64,000 nucleotides of DNA from Diphasiastrum complanatum (GCA_029204225.1 CM055100.1:27916649-27980648), one strand, 5' to 3'; numbered from the stretch's first letter, positions 50,974 through 63,386 are shown. The notes: generated by a model from the sequence alone, not told the origin. Made by a program: numbers and translations.

Positions 50974-52011
50974 TGTTGCGTCGGCGCCTCAAAGGGCGCT
51001 GGGACTTGAGCGGTTTTCTCAACACGCTCTTAAGTTTAACATTCATCCAACATGCACTTACGTAAAAGCCAACTTAGAAACGTAACAAGCTTAACCATTT
51101 AGACTTAAGAAAATTGGAATCCCATTCAACCCGAAAGCCAACTCAAAATCCGTCCCCAAAAGGTAACCAAAGACAAAGACAAGCCACACATGAAACCCAT
51201 AGTGGTCGCCAAACTAACCAAATGGCAAGGCGACGAGCCATGCATCGGTGACGTGGACCCTTAAGCACCTGCGACGCAAAAAGGTTGTAGTAAGGGTCCT
51301 TCCACTTGGACCAGTCCCGGAGGTGAAACTGAAATGGTAATCATTCCCAATGATCAACTTTATTAAATTTGGAAGAGGTTACATTCATACATAGACTGAC
51401 TAGTCTCGGGGCCACCAACACGTGCTGGGCATTGTACCTGGCATGCGCTGGTAGAGAGAGCTGAGACCTGGCAACTGGATTATTGGCGCTCGTTGAGCTG
51501 CCCAAGTTTCTGTCTATCGGACTCCCCCTATAGTTCTGGTGTGATTCGGCGCACCCCCTCTGTCCTAGAATATAGTGCTTTTTGGTAAAGCACACTTTTC
51601 TAGACTTAGTTTTTATTTTGTTGATTAAGCCTGGCAGAATCAGTCTGGCTCCCGGACATGGGTCCCGGGAGCCGTCCCACCGGCGGCAGAATCAACTTGG
51701 TTTCTGACTAGGCCATGACTCGAGCTCCAGAGCTAGCTCATGACTTGTGACTACTTGACTCACCATAGCTGGAGGCTCAGTCCTTGACTTTCTAACTTGC
51801 TCTGGGACCTTAGGGAGCATCACCCCTTAGAGTCTTATAGGGCACACTGGGTGCACCCGAGTCAACTTTACAACAATCACCCTACGTCAACTTTTCACTT
51901 GAGAGAACGGATGACCCGATCTCTCCGAGAGATGATTCTAAAAATTTTGCAAACCCACTCACCCGTTGAGCAACTTATGTTGTTGTGAACATCACTCTGC
52001 CCGTGTGAGGG
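50974..52011 (-). repeat. Minus-strand LTR and flanking repeat
   Basis: An LTR (end ..GCAACA at 50974) runs right on the minus strand; GTAACCTCTTCCAAATTTAA with AATAAAG near 51350-51375 resembles the matching part of the plus LTRs. The start of the LTR is not fixed. 51690-51860 is an inverted copy of 16310-16500. No gene. Confidence 0.55.
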
Positions 52012-53109
52012 TGTTGTAAAGCTAGCTTCTAGTGCAAGCTTTACTCTCGGCGCTACTAGCGCCAGCATTGTTCTCGGCGCTAGCACCGCTCTTGGCGCCA
52101 CTGCAACCAGAATCCAATCGGCGCCAAGTTCCTATGGCTTAAAGACTTTGATCGGATCTAGCGAAGTCCAGAGAGCTTGGATCGATGTGCAATCACCTCA
52201 CACGATCTAGGCATGATTAAAGGAAGCATGGGGATCAATAAATTCTCGAGAGATAAAATGACTTTCTAGAGAGAGAAAAGCGTGTTTTACTAGCTTGGGC
52301 TGAGCACTTGCTATGAAGGGAGGTGGCAAATCCCACCATAACTATAGGGGGATGCGGGTTGTGAGCTCTAACCATGTCTCAGCTCCCCTTGCTGGAATGT
52401 TGTCTTGGCGCCCGCCTTGGCATGCCAGCACCCCAAAGACTAGGGTCGGTCACAAACTTAAAATGTAACCTTCTCAAATTTATTAATAAAGTGAGATTTT
52501 CTCAAACTGACTCTGATTACTTTCTAGGTTTCAGTGTTCGGTAATAGCGCTAGTTGTAAGGCCGCTTCAAATCTTTTTGATATGGCACATAGTTGAGGAT
52601 CATATCCTGGGACGCCAGCGGTATGTCATCGGGACCATTCGGCCTGGGATGTCGCGGTATGTTGTCGGGACCATTCAGTCCAGAAATTAGTTGTCACCAT
52701 ATCTGTCGTGGCTTGTGATTTTGAGTGTTCCTTGTATGAATGTGAATCGATTAAGCTCTTGGGGAACGGGCTCTAACATGTTGATTGAGCTGGATGGCTT
52801 GCTTGGGTAAAAGTTACTTGTTTATGGTTGTCCAGTCTAGCGTGGCGCCAGGTTGGCTTCCAGCACTCGTCACTAAGCCTTGAGTTGGTTAAGTCTGATC
52901 TAAGTAGATGGCTTACTTGGAATGGATGTTACTCTTTTGAAATGAAGCTTCGAGTTGGTTCAGTTTGATATAAGTCGGGCGACTTGCTTGGAGGAAAATT
53001 ACCTACATCAGGACCCCCGATCTAACATGGCGCTAGGTTGGACCTCAACGTTGGTTCCAGAACTTCGAGTTGGTTAAGTCTGATCTTTGTTGGCGATTTG
53101 GTTGCTTGA
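52012..53109 (+). repeat. Third copy of the 1.2-kb LTR, 3' truncated
   Basis: TGTTGTAAAGCTAGC start, same body as 23805 and 49192, ending about 100 bases early at the foldback element. Confidence 0.88.
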
Positions 53110-53425
53110 ATGGTGGACAAACCAACCCAACCAATCCCAGATCAAACGGATCTAGCCCCCAAGCTATGGATCAATCTCAAAGAGGAATAAGAATTTACTC
53201 TAGTAGCATATTGCTACCAATCATGCATGGCAAGTGCACTACTAGTGGTGCATGGGCCTTGGAGGGTATAAATATACCTATTGGGATCTCACTAGTGTGT
53301 GTTTGATTGCATGATTGGTAGCAGTATGCTGCCGGAGTGAATCCTCATTCCTCTTTGAGATTGATCCATAGCTTGAGGGCTAGATCCATTCAATCTAGGA
53401 TTGGTTGGGTTGGTTTGTCCACCAT
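53110..53425. mobile_element. 316-bp foldback (MITE-like) element
   Basis: Arms of about 118 bases, 53110-53227 and 53308-53425, are inverted copies (about 88% by eye) starting ATGGTGGACAAACCAACCCA. The loop is about 80 bases and holds TATAAATATA near 53268. No target duplication is clear. It interrupts, or replaces the end of, the LTR at 52012. Confidence 0.85.
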
Positions 53426-53489
53426 CAGTACCCTTTTTGGTTGCCTGTTTTGAGACCAGTCGTGGGCATGATAATATCACATTCATGTG

Positions 53490-55016
53490 AGCTTAGTTTC
53501 AAATGAATTACATGAAATGCAATAGTTTTTCCTTGAAGATCGAGTTCATATGCCAAAGAACCAATTTATGTACAATCCTGAATGGTCCACAAAAATGGAT
53601 AGACAGTCTATAATGCTTCCATGTACGTAATGTCTTAGAATCTTTTGGAATCCTAAGATATAGCTAGTCATCAACTTTAAAATATCTAGAAGATCCCTTA
53701 AAATAGATATAGTGTTTATAGCTCTATCTTGAGCACTATAGATACTATCCTTAGTTACTTGCAACATCTCTTACATATGATGCAGAAAATCAGCAACCTT
53801 TTGGATCTTAACAGATTTCGTCTCCACATTAACCGGAGATCTAGGTTGAAAACCGTACATAAGCATAAAAGGACTATAACTTGTAGCAAAATGTTTTCTA
53901 CTATTGTACGCAAACTCAACCAGTGGGATGTAATCTTCCCAATGAGATTGTCTGTGAGAAACATATGTTCTCAAAATATCTTCCATAGTTTGATTAGTCC
54001 TTTTCGTTTGGCCATCTGATTCAAGATGATCAGAAGAACTAAAACTAAGGGAAGTTTCCAGGTTATGGAATCCTGTTGACCAGAAGTGACCTATGAACTT
54101 AGGGTCTCTATCACTAACAATGTCACTCAGCAAACCTTACAACCGAAATAATCTCTCAACAAAAATCTAGCTAATTCAGAAGCCTTTATAATTGACTTAA
54201 TTGGTATGAAAGCAGCTAACTTACTTAACTGATCCACTATAACCCAAATATTGGGGCTTCAGAAGTCCAACTACAAAATCCATAGATATGCTTTCCCATC
54301 TCTTGTCAGGGATATCTGAAGGATGCAACAAATCACCAACCTTATGGTGTTCAACCTTTGCTAGTTGACAGTTGTATTTAATCACATATGACTTGACATA
54401 TGGCTTGATTTTTGGCCAATAAAACTTCCTTCTAACCAAGTCTAGAGTCCTGTGTGTACCAGGATGTCCTGCACAGGGTGTGTCACGACATTCAAACAAA
54501 ATCTTGCGTTTGAGCTCATCATCCCTAGGTACACAAACTTTCTCATTCTGAAATAGCAATCCATCTCGAATGGTAAAATGTCCCACAATCTTCATATTTT
54601 TCTTTGCTAGGTGAGTCCCCTGTGAACTCGACTCAACACTGTCTACATTTCTTCTGGTCTGAATAATGTTCCAAATATGACCAAAATGGGAGGCTGATTC
54701 ATATTCTTCTCTCAGCGAAAGATATAGATCCGTGGAAATCTGGGTGAATGACAACTCGTTCAGTTCACCGATCTGATTAAGAGCTTTCACAACTTGATTA
54801 GAGTTGTCTCTTATGCAATGAATTTCATGATCGAATTCTCGTATCAGTTCAGCCCATCGAGTTTTCCTCCTTTGAAAATCATCTTGATTGCAAAAGTACT
54901 TAATTAGAGGCTGATGATCCGTATACACTATAAACTTACTACCATACAAGTAGTGTCTCCAGGTTTTAAGTGCACGGATTACTATAGACAATTCTTTTTC
55001 CTACGTAGTATAACGC
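53490..55016 (-). pseudogene. Ty3/Gypsy RNase H, integrase and C-terminal domain
   Basis: Read right to left: RNase H from 55016 (a stop in the usual YSTYEKEL block, then ALKTWRHYLYGSKFIVYTDH, QPLIKYF), the HHCC finger (H..H around GHPGTHRTLDLVRRKFYW and a CQ motif where the first cysteine is N, YNCQLAK), integrase WESISMDFVVGL, a break near 54130-54220, SDRDPKFIGHFW, SDGQTKRTNQTMEDILRTYV and FAYNSRKHFATSYSPFMLMYG, then a frameshifted C-terminal YLRIPKDSK and CGPFRI. The first catalytic aspartate (MDF), second (SDRD) and an N-rich variant around the glutamate (usual NGQTE is DGQTK, E to K) indicate loss of activity. Confidence 0.92.
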
Positions 55017-55480
55017 GCTCAAGAAACCTAGATTATCCAAGAAAGCCAAGATCCAAGAAGAGAAAACCAAAACCCAAAAAAGAGCCAAAGAAATAGTCAA
55101 GAACCTCATCCCTCATCTAAGCCATTCCACATCTAGATCTTATGCCAAGATTGACACTTGGTAGGCTTAGATTCCGTCTAGATCCGTAGCTTACCCCCCT
55201 TCCCATTGGATCGAAGCCTGTACTACACGACAACTTCCCGGTTGGAGATATTGTCAGAAATTTTGAACTCCTGCAACTTTGCCGCGACGCGAAGTGAAGC
55301 GAAGGTCGAATGGCGAACAATTCGCGAAAGTCAACGTACCTCAAAAACTCTAAGGAAAACTCGAAGGTCGAATGATTCGCGAAAGTCAAACATGCCTCCA
55401 GGACCAAAAGACACGACACGACTCGAAACAAAAAGAAAATGAAAGAAAATCGTTTTAATTCTATTGAATTGTTACAACAT

Positions 55481-55835
55481 ATGGATACCTAGCAAAAAAC
55501 TCAGCAAGCCCAAATGGATAAGCTTACAACTGAATTCCAAAAGGTGCTTAAAGATATGGCCCAAAACCATACTGCTAATAAATGCCCACACATGGAAATG
55601 TATTTCTCGCAAAATGCACGACCTATGTATAGGCAATACCGACCTCCTAGTCCACCACCTTACAATCCGCAAAAACCTATTAGTGACAAGGACAATTTCA
55701 GCCATGACCTCCAGGCCCACAACAATATCCTCCTCGACAACCTTATGTAGTAAATCAACCTCAGCCTCAAGCACTTGCTCATTATGTTGATCCCGACTAT
55801 GTTGATCCAACTACGTATTATGTTGAAGAAACTTC
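55481..55835 (+). pseudogene. Gypsy gag, left half (right half at 59885)
   Basis: Reads KTQQAQMDKLTTEFQKVLKD, MYFSQNARPMYRQYRPPSPP, then in another frame a proline/tyrosine/glutamine-rich stretch ending YVDPTTYYVEE. A stop follows the initial ATGGATACC. The Copia element at 55836 splits it. Confidence 0.75.
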
Positions 55836-56485
55836 TGTGAAAGATTCAACTAGTTTCATCACATTTTGCAATATTTTCATATTTGGCATATTGAGGCCAA
55901 AACTTGTTTTAGACTTAGAGGTTGACTTTTTAAAGTTCATTAGTCTAAATTTCATTTGAATAAATACTTTTTGAAAGTGTGGGAAAGATAAAATGCGAGT
56001 TTGAGTAGATTCAATTTGAATAAGTTGGGTACATTGAATCTAGACCCAAAATTGGTAGGGTTAGCATTTTGGTGGGAAAGCCAAGTGGCCAAATAGGGTT
56101 TGGACCTGCTATAAAAGAATGTAACTCGTGGAGAGAGTTATATTCTCTCTTCTCTGTCTCATTTCATGCTTATACATGGTTCTCTTGGGTTCTACTATCC
56201 ATTGGTGCACTATCTTGGTGATTGCTTGCAATTCTATGTGTAGAATGATCTATATTTGTTATTTTTGGATCCACACATGTGAAATACAATAGCTTGCTGG
56301 TTTTGTACGGACAGCAACAGTACATAATCATTCCATTCAAGTTTGATCATGTTCTATTAGTGTTTGCATCTCAAATAGTGTGTAGATGCTGATTTTTCTA
56401 CATTGGTGAGATTGGTAGTGTATTTCTCTTTCTAACCAAAGATCATTCGAGTAGATTGGATCTTAAGAATCTGAAATCTTTCACA
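55836..56485 (+). repeat. 5' LTR with TATA box
   Basis: TGTGAAAGATTC to AATCTTTCACA. TATAAAAG at 56110-56117 is a likely RNA polymerase II promoter. Confidence 0.94.
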
Positions 56486-56497
56486 TGGTATCAGAGC
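56486..56497 (+). other. Primer-binding site
   Basis: TGGTATCAGAGC directly after the LTR. Confidence 0.95.
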
Positions 56498-57049
56498 TTG
56501 TGTTTCAGGTTATGAAGGAGGAAATCAGATCTATCAATGATTTGGTGAAGATATCAAATCTAGAGCATGCTAGAGAGGATTCTACACCAAAATCGGATTT
56601 TTTGCTTTTGTAGATTGGATCTTTTGTAGATCAAAACACTGAATAGGTCAATATACTTGTTCAATTTCGATTTTTGAATTCACATACTGGATTTGGCCGA
56701 TTTTTTGATCATTGGTTCAGCCTAAGTGGTGGCTTATAGATTGCATATCAAATTTTCAGCATTTGCATGTAGATTAATTTTGATTGGATATCTAGATAGT
56801 GAGGTTGCTGGACTTCATTTGAGTGTGTTTCAATCTTAGGAAGTGGCAAAAGTCATTAGATTGAGGATAGATCATAGGTTGATCAAGATTCCATGATTCT
56901 ATGTGTTGATTTGCTTGGATAAGTGCTAGAAGAGAATTTGTGAGATAGTTTCAAATCTTGGTGATTTCTTTTGAAAGCATTTGTTGTTGTTCAAATGAGT
57001 GCTTTGTGCATTGAAGCAGGTTGAAAGAGAAGATCAGGTCATTGCTACA

Positions 57050-57895
57050 TGACAACCTCAATTGGAGTCGTGTTGGAAGCCAATGATAGGCTTACCTCAA
57101 GTAACTATTCATTGTGGGATGGAGTCACTTCTTGAGATGAATGATGTTTTGGATATTGTTGTAGGCTTGGAGGAGAGACCAGCAACACAACAAGATCAAT
57201 TGAGGTATGACAAGAGGGCCAAGAAGGCTCTACACATGATAAAGATGAATGTTACCAATGAACTTCTCAAGGAAGTTGGTAAGTGCACATCAATTTTGGA
57301 AGCTTGGAATTCATTAGGAAAGCTGACCAAGGAGGATCCATCTTCAAGAAGAGGTATTTTTGTTGGATATAGTGAGGTGAGTAAAGCCTACAAGGTTTAC
57401 ATTCCTTCTACTAACAAAGTGATTGTTGGTAGAGATGTGATTTTTTATGAGAGAAACATTCCAAAGGTGTCTTCAAGCATGATTGATGGTAAAGTAGATG
57501 GATCTAACATTCTTGATGATGATGAGAAGGATCCTACTTTGGATGGTGGTGATGATGGACCTTCATCAAGTCAAAAGCCAAGGAGAACATCAAGAGAAAG
57601 ACAAGTACCTTCAAGGCTCACATATGATCAAAAGGGTAAGCAAGTAGTTTCTGGAAATTATGTTGCTTTCCTAACCTCTTTAGATGAGCCTACAAGTGTA
57701 GATCAAGCAAGGAAAGAAGAGGAGTGGATCCAAGCAATGGATCTCGAGTATCAAGCTCTTATGAAGAATGGAACATGGAGATTGGTGGAGTTGCCTAAGG
57801 ACAAGAAAGCTATTGGATGCAAATGGATCTTCAAGGTGAAGACAAACCAAGATGGATCTATCAACAAGTACAAGGCAAGGTTAGTGGCAAAATGA
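57050..57895 (+). pseudogene. Copia gag start fused to integrase C-terminus and linker
   Basis: ATG at 57050 opens MTTSIGVVLEANDRLTSSNY then a frame break; the frame from 57062 carries MNDVLDIVVGLEERPATQQ and CTSILEAWNSL, and passes without a gap into GIFVGYSEVSKAYKVY and SRERQVPSRLTYD, then NGTWRLVELPKDKKAIGCKW at the RT start. The join marks the deletion of gag C-terminus, protease and integrase core. Stops follow at 57894 and 57912. Confidence 0.92.
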
Positions 57896-59245
57896 TATGC
57901 TCAACAAAAATGAATTGACTATGATGAGACCTTTGCACCCGTGGCAAAGATGGTAAGCATTCGAGTCATCATTTCACTTGCTACACTTTATGGATGGGAT
58001 CTATGGCAAATGGACATTTCAAATGCATTCTTGAATGGTGATCTTGAGGAGGAAGTATACATGGAACAACCCAAGAGCTACATTTCATCAACAAAGCCAA
58101 ATCATGTGTGTCTTCTACAAAAGAGTTTGTATGGCCTTAAGCAAGCACCAAGGAGTTGGTATGCTAAGCTTAACACTTTTTTACTCTCTCAAGGCCTTGT
58201 TATGAGTGAGTATGATCATTCATTTTATTATAGGTTTGTTGGAAATGATGTTACCATATTGCTAATCTATGTGGATGATATCATCTTGAGTGGTGGAGAC
58301 AATCAAGATGTGGAGGATATCAAGAATGCTCTTAAGAAGGAGTTTGAGGTGCATGATCTTGGTAATTTGCATTACATTTTAGGAATAGAAGTCATTAGAT
58401 CTTCTCAATCTATTTTTATTTGTCAAGAGAAGTATGCTAATTCTATTCTAGAAAGATTTCATATGGTAGATGCAAAAGCTCTTGATACACCTATGGCGTC
58501 TAATGTAGAACTAACTATGAGAGGTAATGAAAGATCCTTCGAGAAAATTACTCTCTATAGAAAGCTAGTTGGTTCACTCATCTATCTAACCATTACTAGA
58601 CATGATCTAAGCTATTGTGTTGGAAGATTGAGTCAATTCATGCAAGATCCTAGTGAGGAGCATTGGAAGCTAGGAACACGAGTTTTGAGGTACATCATTG
58701 GAACTCGAGATTTTGGCATATTGTATGAGAAATCATTACCTAATCTTTTTGGATTTTCAGATTCGGACTATGCTGGAGATGTAATGGATAGGAAATCCAT
58801 TAGTGCTTATTGTATTTTCATAGGTGATGGAGCTATATTATGGATGTCAAAGAAACAAGCCACTATCTCATTGTCATCTAGTGAGGCCGAGTACAAAGCT
58901 CTTACACATTGCACAAAGGAGATGGTATGGATCAAAAGGATGATCAAGGATCTTCACTTGCTGGATTTTTCAGAGAGCCCAATCATCTTTTGTGACAATC
59001 AATAAGCCCAAAGAATGGCATCCAATCCTATCTTTCATGCTAGGAGCAAGCATATTGAGATACAATATCATTTTGTGAGGGAGCGAGTCATTGCAAAGGA
59101 GGTGGAGCTTCAACATGTGTCTTCAAGGGAATGTGTAGCTGATATCTTCACCAAAGCATTGGGAAAAGACTTGTTCATGAAGCATAGGACTTCACTTGGA
59201 GTATTATCAAAGTCTATGCTAAAACTAGTTGAAGAGGGAGTGTGA
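57896..59245 (+). pseudogene. Copia reverse transcriptase and RNase H
   Basis: TFAPVAKMVSIRVIISLATL, WQMDISNAFLNGDLEEEVYM, SLYGLKQAPRSWYAKL, LLIYVDDIILSGGD (catalytic YVDD), DLGNLHYILGIEV, SDSDYAGDVMDRKS, LSSSEAEYKALTHCTKEM and CDNQ, where a TAA at 59003 ends the frame, then NPIFHARSKHIEIQYHF and CVADIFTKALG. Apart from that stop the RT-RNase H frame is open for 354 codons. Confidence 0.95.
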
Positions 59246-59884
59246 AAGATTCAACTAGTTTCATCACATTTTGCAATATTTTCATATTTGGCATATTGAG
59301 GCCAAAACTTGTTTTAGACTTAGAGGTTGACTTTTTAAAGTTCATTAGTCTAAATTTCATTTGAATAAATACTTTTTGAAAGTGTGGGAAAGATAAAATG
59401 CGAGTTTGAGTAGATTCAATTTGAATAAGTTGGGTACATTGAATCTAGACCCAAAATTGGCAAGGTTAGCATTTTGGTGGGAAAGCCAAGTGGCCAAATA
59501 GGGTTTGGACCTGCTATAAAAGGATGTAACTTGTGGAGAGAGTTATCTTCTCTCTTCTCTATCTCATTTCATGCTTATACATGGTTCTCTTGGGTTCTAC
59601 TATCCATTGGTGCACTATCTTGGTGATTGCTTGCAATTCTATGTGTAGAATGATCTATATTTGTTATTTTTGGATCCACACGTGTGAAATATAGTAGCTT
59701 GCTGGTTTTGTACGGACAACAATAGTACATAATCATTTCATTCAAGTTTGATCAAGTTCTATTAGTGTTTGCATCTCAAATTGTGTGTAGATGTTGATTT
59801 TTCTACATTGGTGAGATTGGTAGTGTATTTCTCTTTCTAACCAAAGATCATTCAAGTAGATTGGATCTTCTGAAATCTTTCACA
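59241..59884 (+). repeat. 3' LTR with polypurine tract GAAGAGGGAG
   Basis: Purine tract 59231-59240; TGTGAAAG to CTTTCACA; TATAAAAG at 59515-59522. Confidence 0.94.
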
Positions 59885-60900
59885 ACTTCCGCTGCTACTT
59901 ACCACGTGGACCCGACATACCAATATGATGCCAACACTGTCACTTATGATCCAAACCAGCCATACTATGCCACTCCACAAGTAAGCTATGCGGCACAACC
60001 CATGCCTACCCTGAGGGGCTGTTTTGTTTGTGTTGGCAGACATCCTAGCATCTGTTGCCCTGATAAGCTCAAGTTCTCTCCCTTATGCGATAATTGCGGA
60101 ATTGAGCACCATACGAAGGACTGTCCGAATCAATCAAAACCTTATGTCCCAGTTCGCTCAGTCCAAGTTGAGACCTTACTAGCCATGGTCATGACTAGAG
60201 CTCAATAGAGAGCAGCCAGCCAGAGGACAGATAGACGACCTGCTGAACAACCTGCCATACCCAGTGAGAACTCCACTCCCCTAGTCTATTTAAATCCTAC
60301 TGAGCAAATTAAACTCCGAGATGAGTTCCAGAAATAGTTGCAAGATGCTGATAATGAGACACACCTAACTCCACCATTAGTACGACCCACTCCGGAAGGC
60401 ACTGCGATAGAAGGTGTTGAAGTATGGAGTGACCTACTATAGGCCAATGTCACTTTGCCCTTCCGCATATTGTGGAAATACACTGGAAAATGGAGACAAG
60501 AGTTAGGCACCCTGGGCAAGACTCAAGAAATCACCCCTGAACTCCCTGAAGTTACCTTACATCTCACCAATCCATTAAGTGAGCAAGGAAACATTAAACT
60601 CCCAAACACCCATGCAAACTCATGAGTAGTACATGCTTTACTGGATGGGGGATTGGGAGTCAATATCATATCCATGTCCTTAATGAAAGAATGGGAACTA
60701 CAAGATCACTTGAATAGGCCTAATTGTCAACTCCGAATGGCCGACCAAAGTGCTGTTCGACCACAAGGTGTGATACCAAGCGTATTGGTCAAAATCGTTG
60801 GGTTGAAATTTACACTTGATCTGGTTGTTTTGGACATTGTCAACAAATAAGGAGCTAAGCTCTCTCATTTGCAAATGAGCCAAGAGATTCTTAAATTGAT
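59885..60900 (+). pseudogene. Gypsy gag, right half, and retropepsin
   Basis: Continues YHVDPTYQYDANTVTYDPNQ, then a double zinc region CFVCVGRHPSICC and CDNCGIEHHTKDC (the second a perfect C-x2-C-x4-H-x4-C). A linker with several stops leads to VVHALLDGGLGVNIISMSLM, a retropepsin whose active site is DGG, and VRPQGVIPSVLVKI. No RT follows; the element ends near 60900. Confidence 0.88.
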
Positions 60901-62360
60901 GTATCTTGCCTTCTTACAGGCCTTAAAACCCTTAACTTAACATAACTATCTCGAGGGATAGTTAGTGTAGGGTGTAGGAATATGCGGTGAGCAGCCCTCC
61001 ACCTGTCAAAAAGGGGTTTGAGCCACTAAGATTAGTTGTTTGCTTAGTTGCTTTCTACACAAACTATCCCACTCTAACTCTACCACAACTAACAATAACC
61101 ACACACACAATCCAAATGTGAGAGGGAGAGAGGGAGAGAAAAGAGATGAGGGAGGTTAAACACGATGACAATTGTTTTGAGACTTTGGCCTAAAAAAGAG
61201 TAACCTTTTCGGTACTTTTATTGTTTGCCTCATAGCAATGTGATGCCAGTCTCATTACATTTGATTTTGAACTGATGTTGAAAGCTAATATCATTAATAG
61301 TAACAACACAATGACTTGTTTCATATTCACGAAAATCATATGTATGCCTAATTAACGACACATTTGGTTTTGGTACGTATGATTTTTCAACAATGCTCTG
61401 AAGCACCGGTAAAGAAAATGCCTTCTTGAGTCTTAGTCTTTTGGAAAAACAACTAAACATCTGATCAATTTGATCATGGGTGTGATCCATCAACCTAAAA
61501 AAATTATTTTTTTGGAAACTTTTTTCTCTACCAACATGGACAAGTAAGCTAGTACAGTTTGATTTTTATTTTCCCTAGTAGTGTTTGTAGAATGGACAGT
61601 GTAGGACAAAAAACTGGTCTTTCTGGCCATAATAAAATTTGTGGATAGGCTGAGAAATCGTGGAGAGGCAGATAAATTGAACTGTAAAACTCGCCAATTC
61701 TAAAAAGGAGTGTTGTCTGTCAGAATATTGATTTTTTTTATATTTTTAAAAAAAAATTGTACTGTTAGAATTCGCGAGAGGGACTGGAAATTCGTGCTCA
61801 CTGAGAATGATTTCGTAGGCTGGATGGCGATTTCTAATACAGAGGTTTTACTGGCAGATAGGGAATATGGGATATAATGTGACGTTCTAACAAAAAACAT
61901 GCAAAATCTCTGAGATAGAATTCGCAGAGTTGTTGGAGGACTAATCTTGATTAGATCTAGCCTCAACGAAGCCGGTGAATTCTAGGACAAAGATTTGGGT
62001 GAGAAACAAGGGATTTTGATAGTATATCAAGCTGTTTTCTCATAATCTGATCGTGGTCAGAATTCATGGAGGTGATAAAATGAAAGATCAGGGTCTGTTA
62101 GGGCTGCAGACAGACTGACGAATTTTGATGTATCTGTTTGGTTTGAAAAAAGGTCACTTGGGTCACTTATTTTCAAAGAAAATGCCCAAATTGACTCTTT
62201 TGTTGCTTCCGCCCAGCTTGATAAGTTACTCAATAGCTCGTGTAGGACCTGGAGAGAAGACTCGTGCTGTGGTTGGAAGATAGAAGACATGCAAACAAGC
62301 AAACACACAACACGGAAGCGAGAAAACAAAAGGAAAAAGAAGCTAGGTAAAAAATGCTTA
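60901..62360. other. Gypsy leader-like region, minus strand
   Basis: No supported gene. The stretch 60964-61150 resembles 21220-21480 and 61740-62000 has the gcgagag words of 20350-20880, so it is probably the same element family as at 20.3-21.7 kb. Confidence 0.45.
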
Positions 62361-62380
62361 AAAAGCGGCAACGACGCCAA
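62361..62380 (-). other. Gypsy (Tat/Athila-like) primer-binding site
   Basis: Minus strand reads TTGGCGTCGTTGCCGCTTTT after the LTR end ..CTTCCAACA at 62381. Confidence 0.75.
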
Positions 62381-62925
62381 TGTTGGAAGTAAATCTTGTT
62401 TGTGAATGTTTGGCTAGATCTACTCATGATGTGGTGTAGTATAGAGAGGATCGTGCACTTTCTAAGTTTCTACCAAGCTTCAAATGGAGTGCGGAAATAG
62501 GAAACAATGATGAAAGCACTAAGGCTTACCCAACCAGTGCTTGAAATAGAAATAAAACTAACTAAGATGACAAAATATAAAACCTTATTAAGTAAGGCTT
62601 ACCCAACTAGCAAGGTGATTAAACTAAATCCGAAATTAACATCCAAAGGGAATTAGAATGGAAGATTGCGGCTAACTAATAATCAATCAACAAAATACAT
62701 GCCACAATACAGACCAATGAGAAGGAGACAAGAGGAGGTTTGAGCACCTTCCCTCAAGCTATGCACCTTTCCAAAGGGAACACAAATGAAATAGAGAGAT
62801 AATCTCAAAAATAGAGAACTTGATAGCTTAATCTCAAAAGTGCTATTTACAAGGCAAATATCTCTCCGTTTATGGCAAGGAGGGTCTTCCATAAGTATCC
62901 ACTAACTTATGGGACTAATATATTA
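62381..62925 (-). repeat. Gypsy LTR, minus strand, right edge unknown
   Basis: Ends ..TTCCAACA at 62381. The region to the right has a direct repeat aaggcttacccaac at about 62521 and 62606. No gene seen. Confidence 0.4.
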
Positions 62926-63372
62926 CAGTGATGCAAGATGGGCGTCCCTCAAGGATGATAGTAAAGCGTCTCAGGAGGATGCACCATAGCAGCCGATGCA
63001 ACTATTATTTGGATAAGCAAAAAACAGACCATAACTGCCAAATCATCATGTGAGGCAGAATATGTTGTTGTAGCCAAAATGGCTAATGAGCTAACATGGC
63101 TTAGACAGTTCCTAGATGGACTGGGAGAGAGCAACAACGAGCCATTGATCCTATACATGGACAACACATCTGCAATACATCTGACAAAGGATCCAGTGTT
63201 TCACTCTAGAATGAAACACAATGTTATAAGGTACCATTTGATCAAAGATTTGGTGGAGAAAAACGAGCTGAAGACCGTCTTCATTCCAACCAAGCAGATG
63301 GTGGCCGACATATTCACAAAGCCATTGGACAAGACCATGTTTGAAAGGCAAAGGACAGGCTTGGGAATCTAG
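62926..63372 (+). pseudogene. Copia RNase H, C-terminal part
   Basis: Starts with SDARWASLKDD, has stops and frame changes to about 63050, then SCEAEYVVVAKMANELTWLR, YMDNTSAIHLTKDPVFHSRM and MVADIFTKPLDKTMFERQ. The D of MDN and E of CEAEY are kept. It lacks RT to its left, where minus-strand Gypsy LTR lies. Confidence 0.9.
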
Positions 63373-63386
63373 AAAATATCCGCTTT

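Larger units (their letters stand above)
55836..59884 (+). mobile_element. Nested Ty1/Copia element with large internal deletion
   Basis: A 4049-bp element with LTRs of 650 and 644 bp, flanked by ACTTC at 55831-55835 and 59885-59889. Most of gag, all of protease and almost all of integrase are deleted; RT and RNase H remain. The LTRs differ at only a few percent by eye. It sits within Gypsy gag. Confidence 0.95.

Noticed and set aside
55117-55442. Overlapping plus and minus frames near 55.2 kb
   Set aside because: Arise from TTCGCGAA-rich repeat; neither shows a transposon or host motif.
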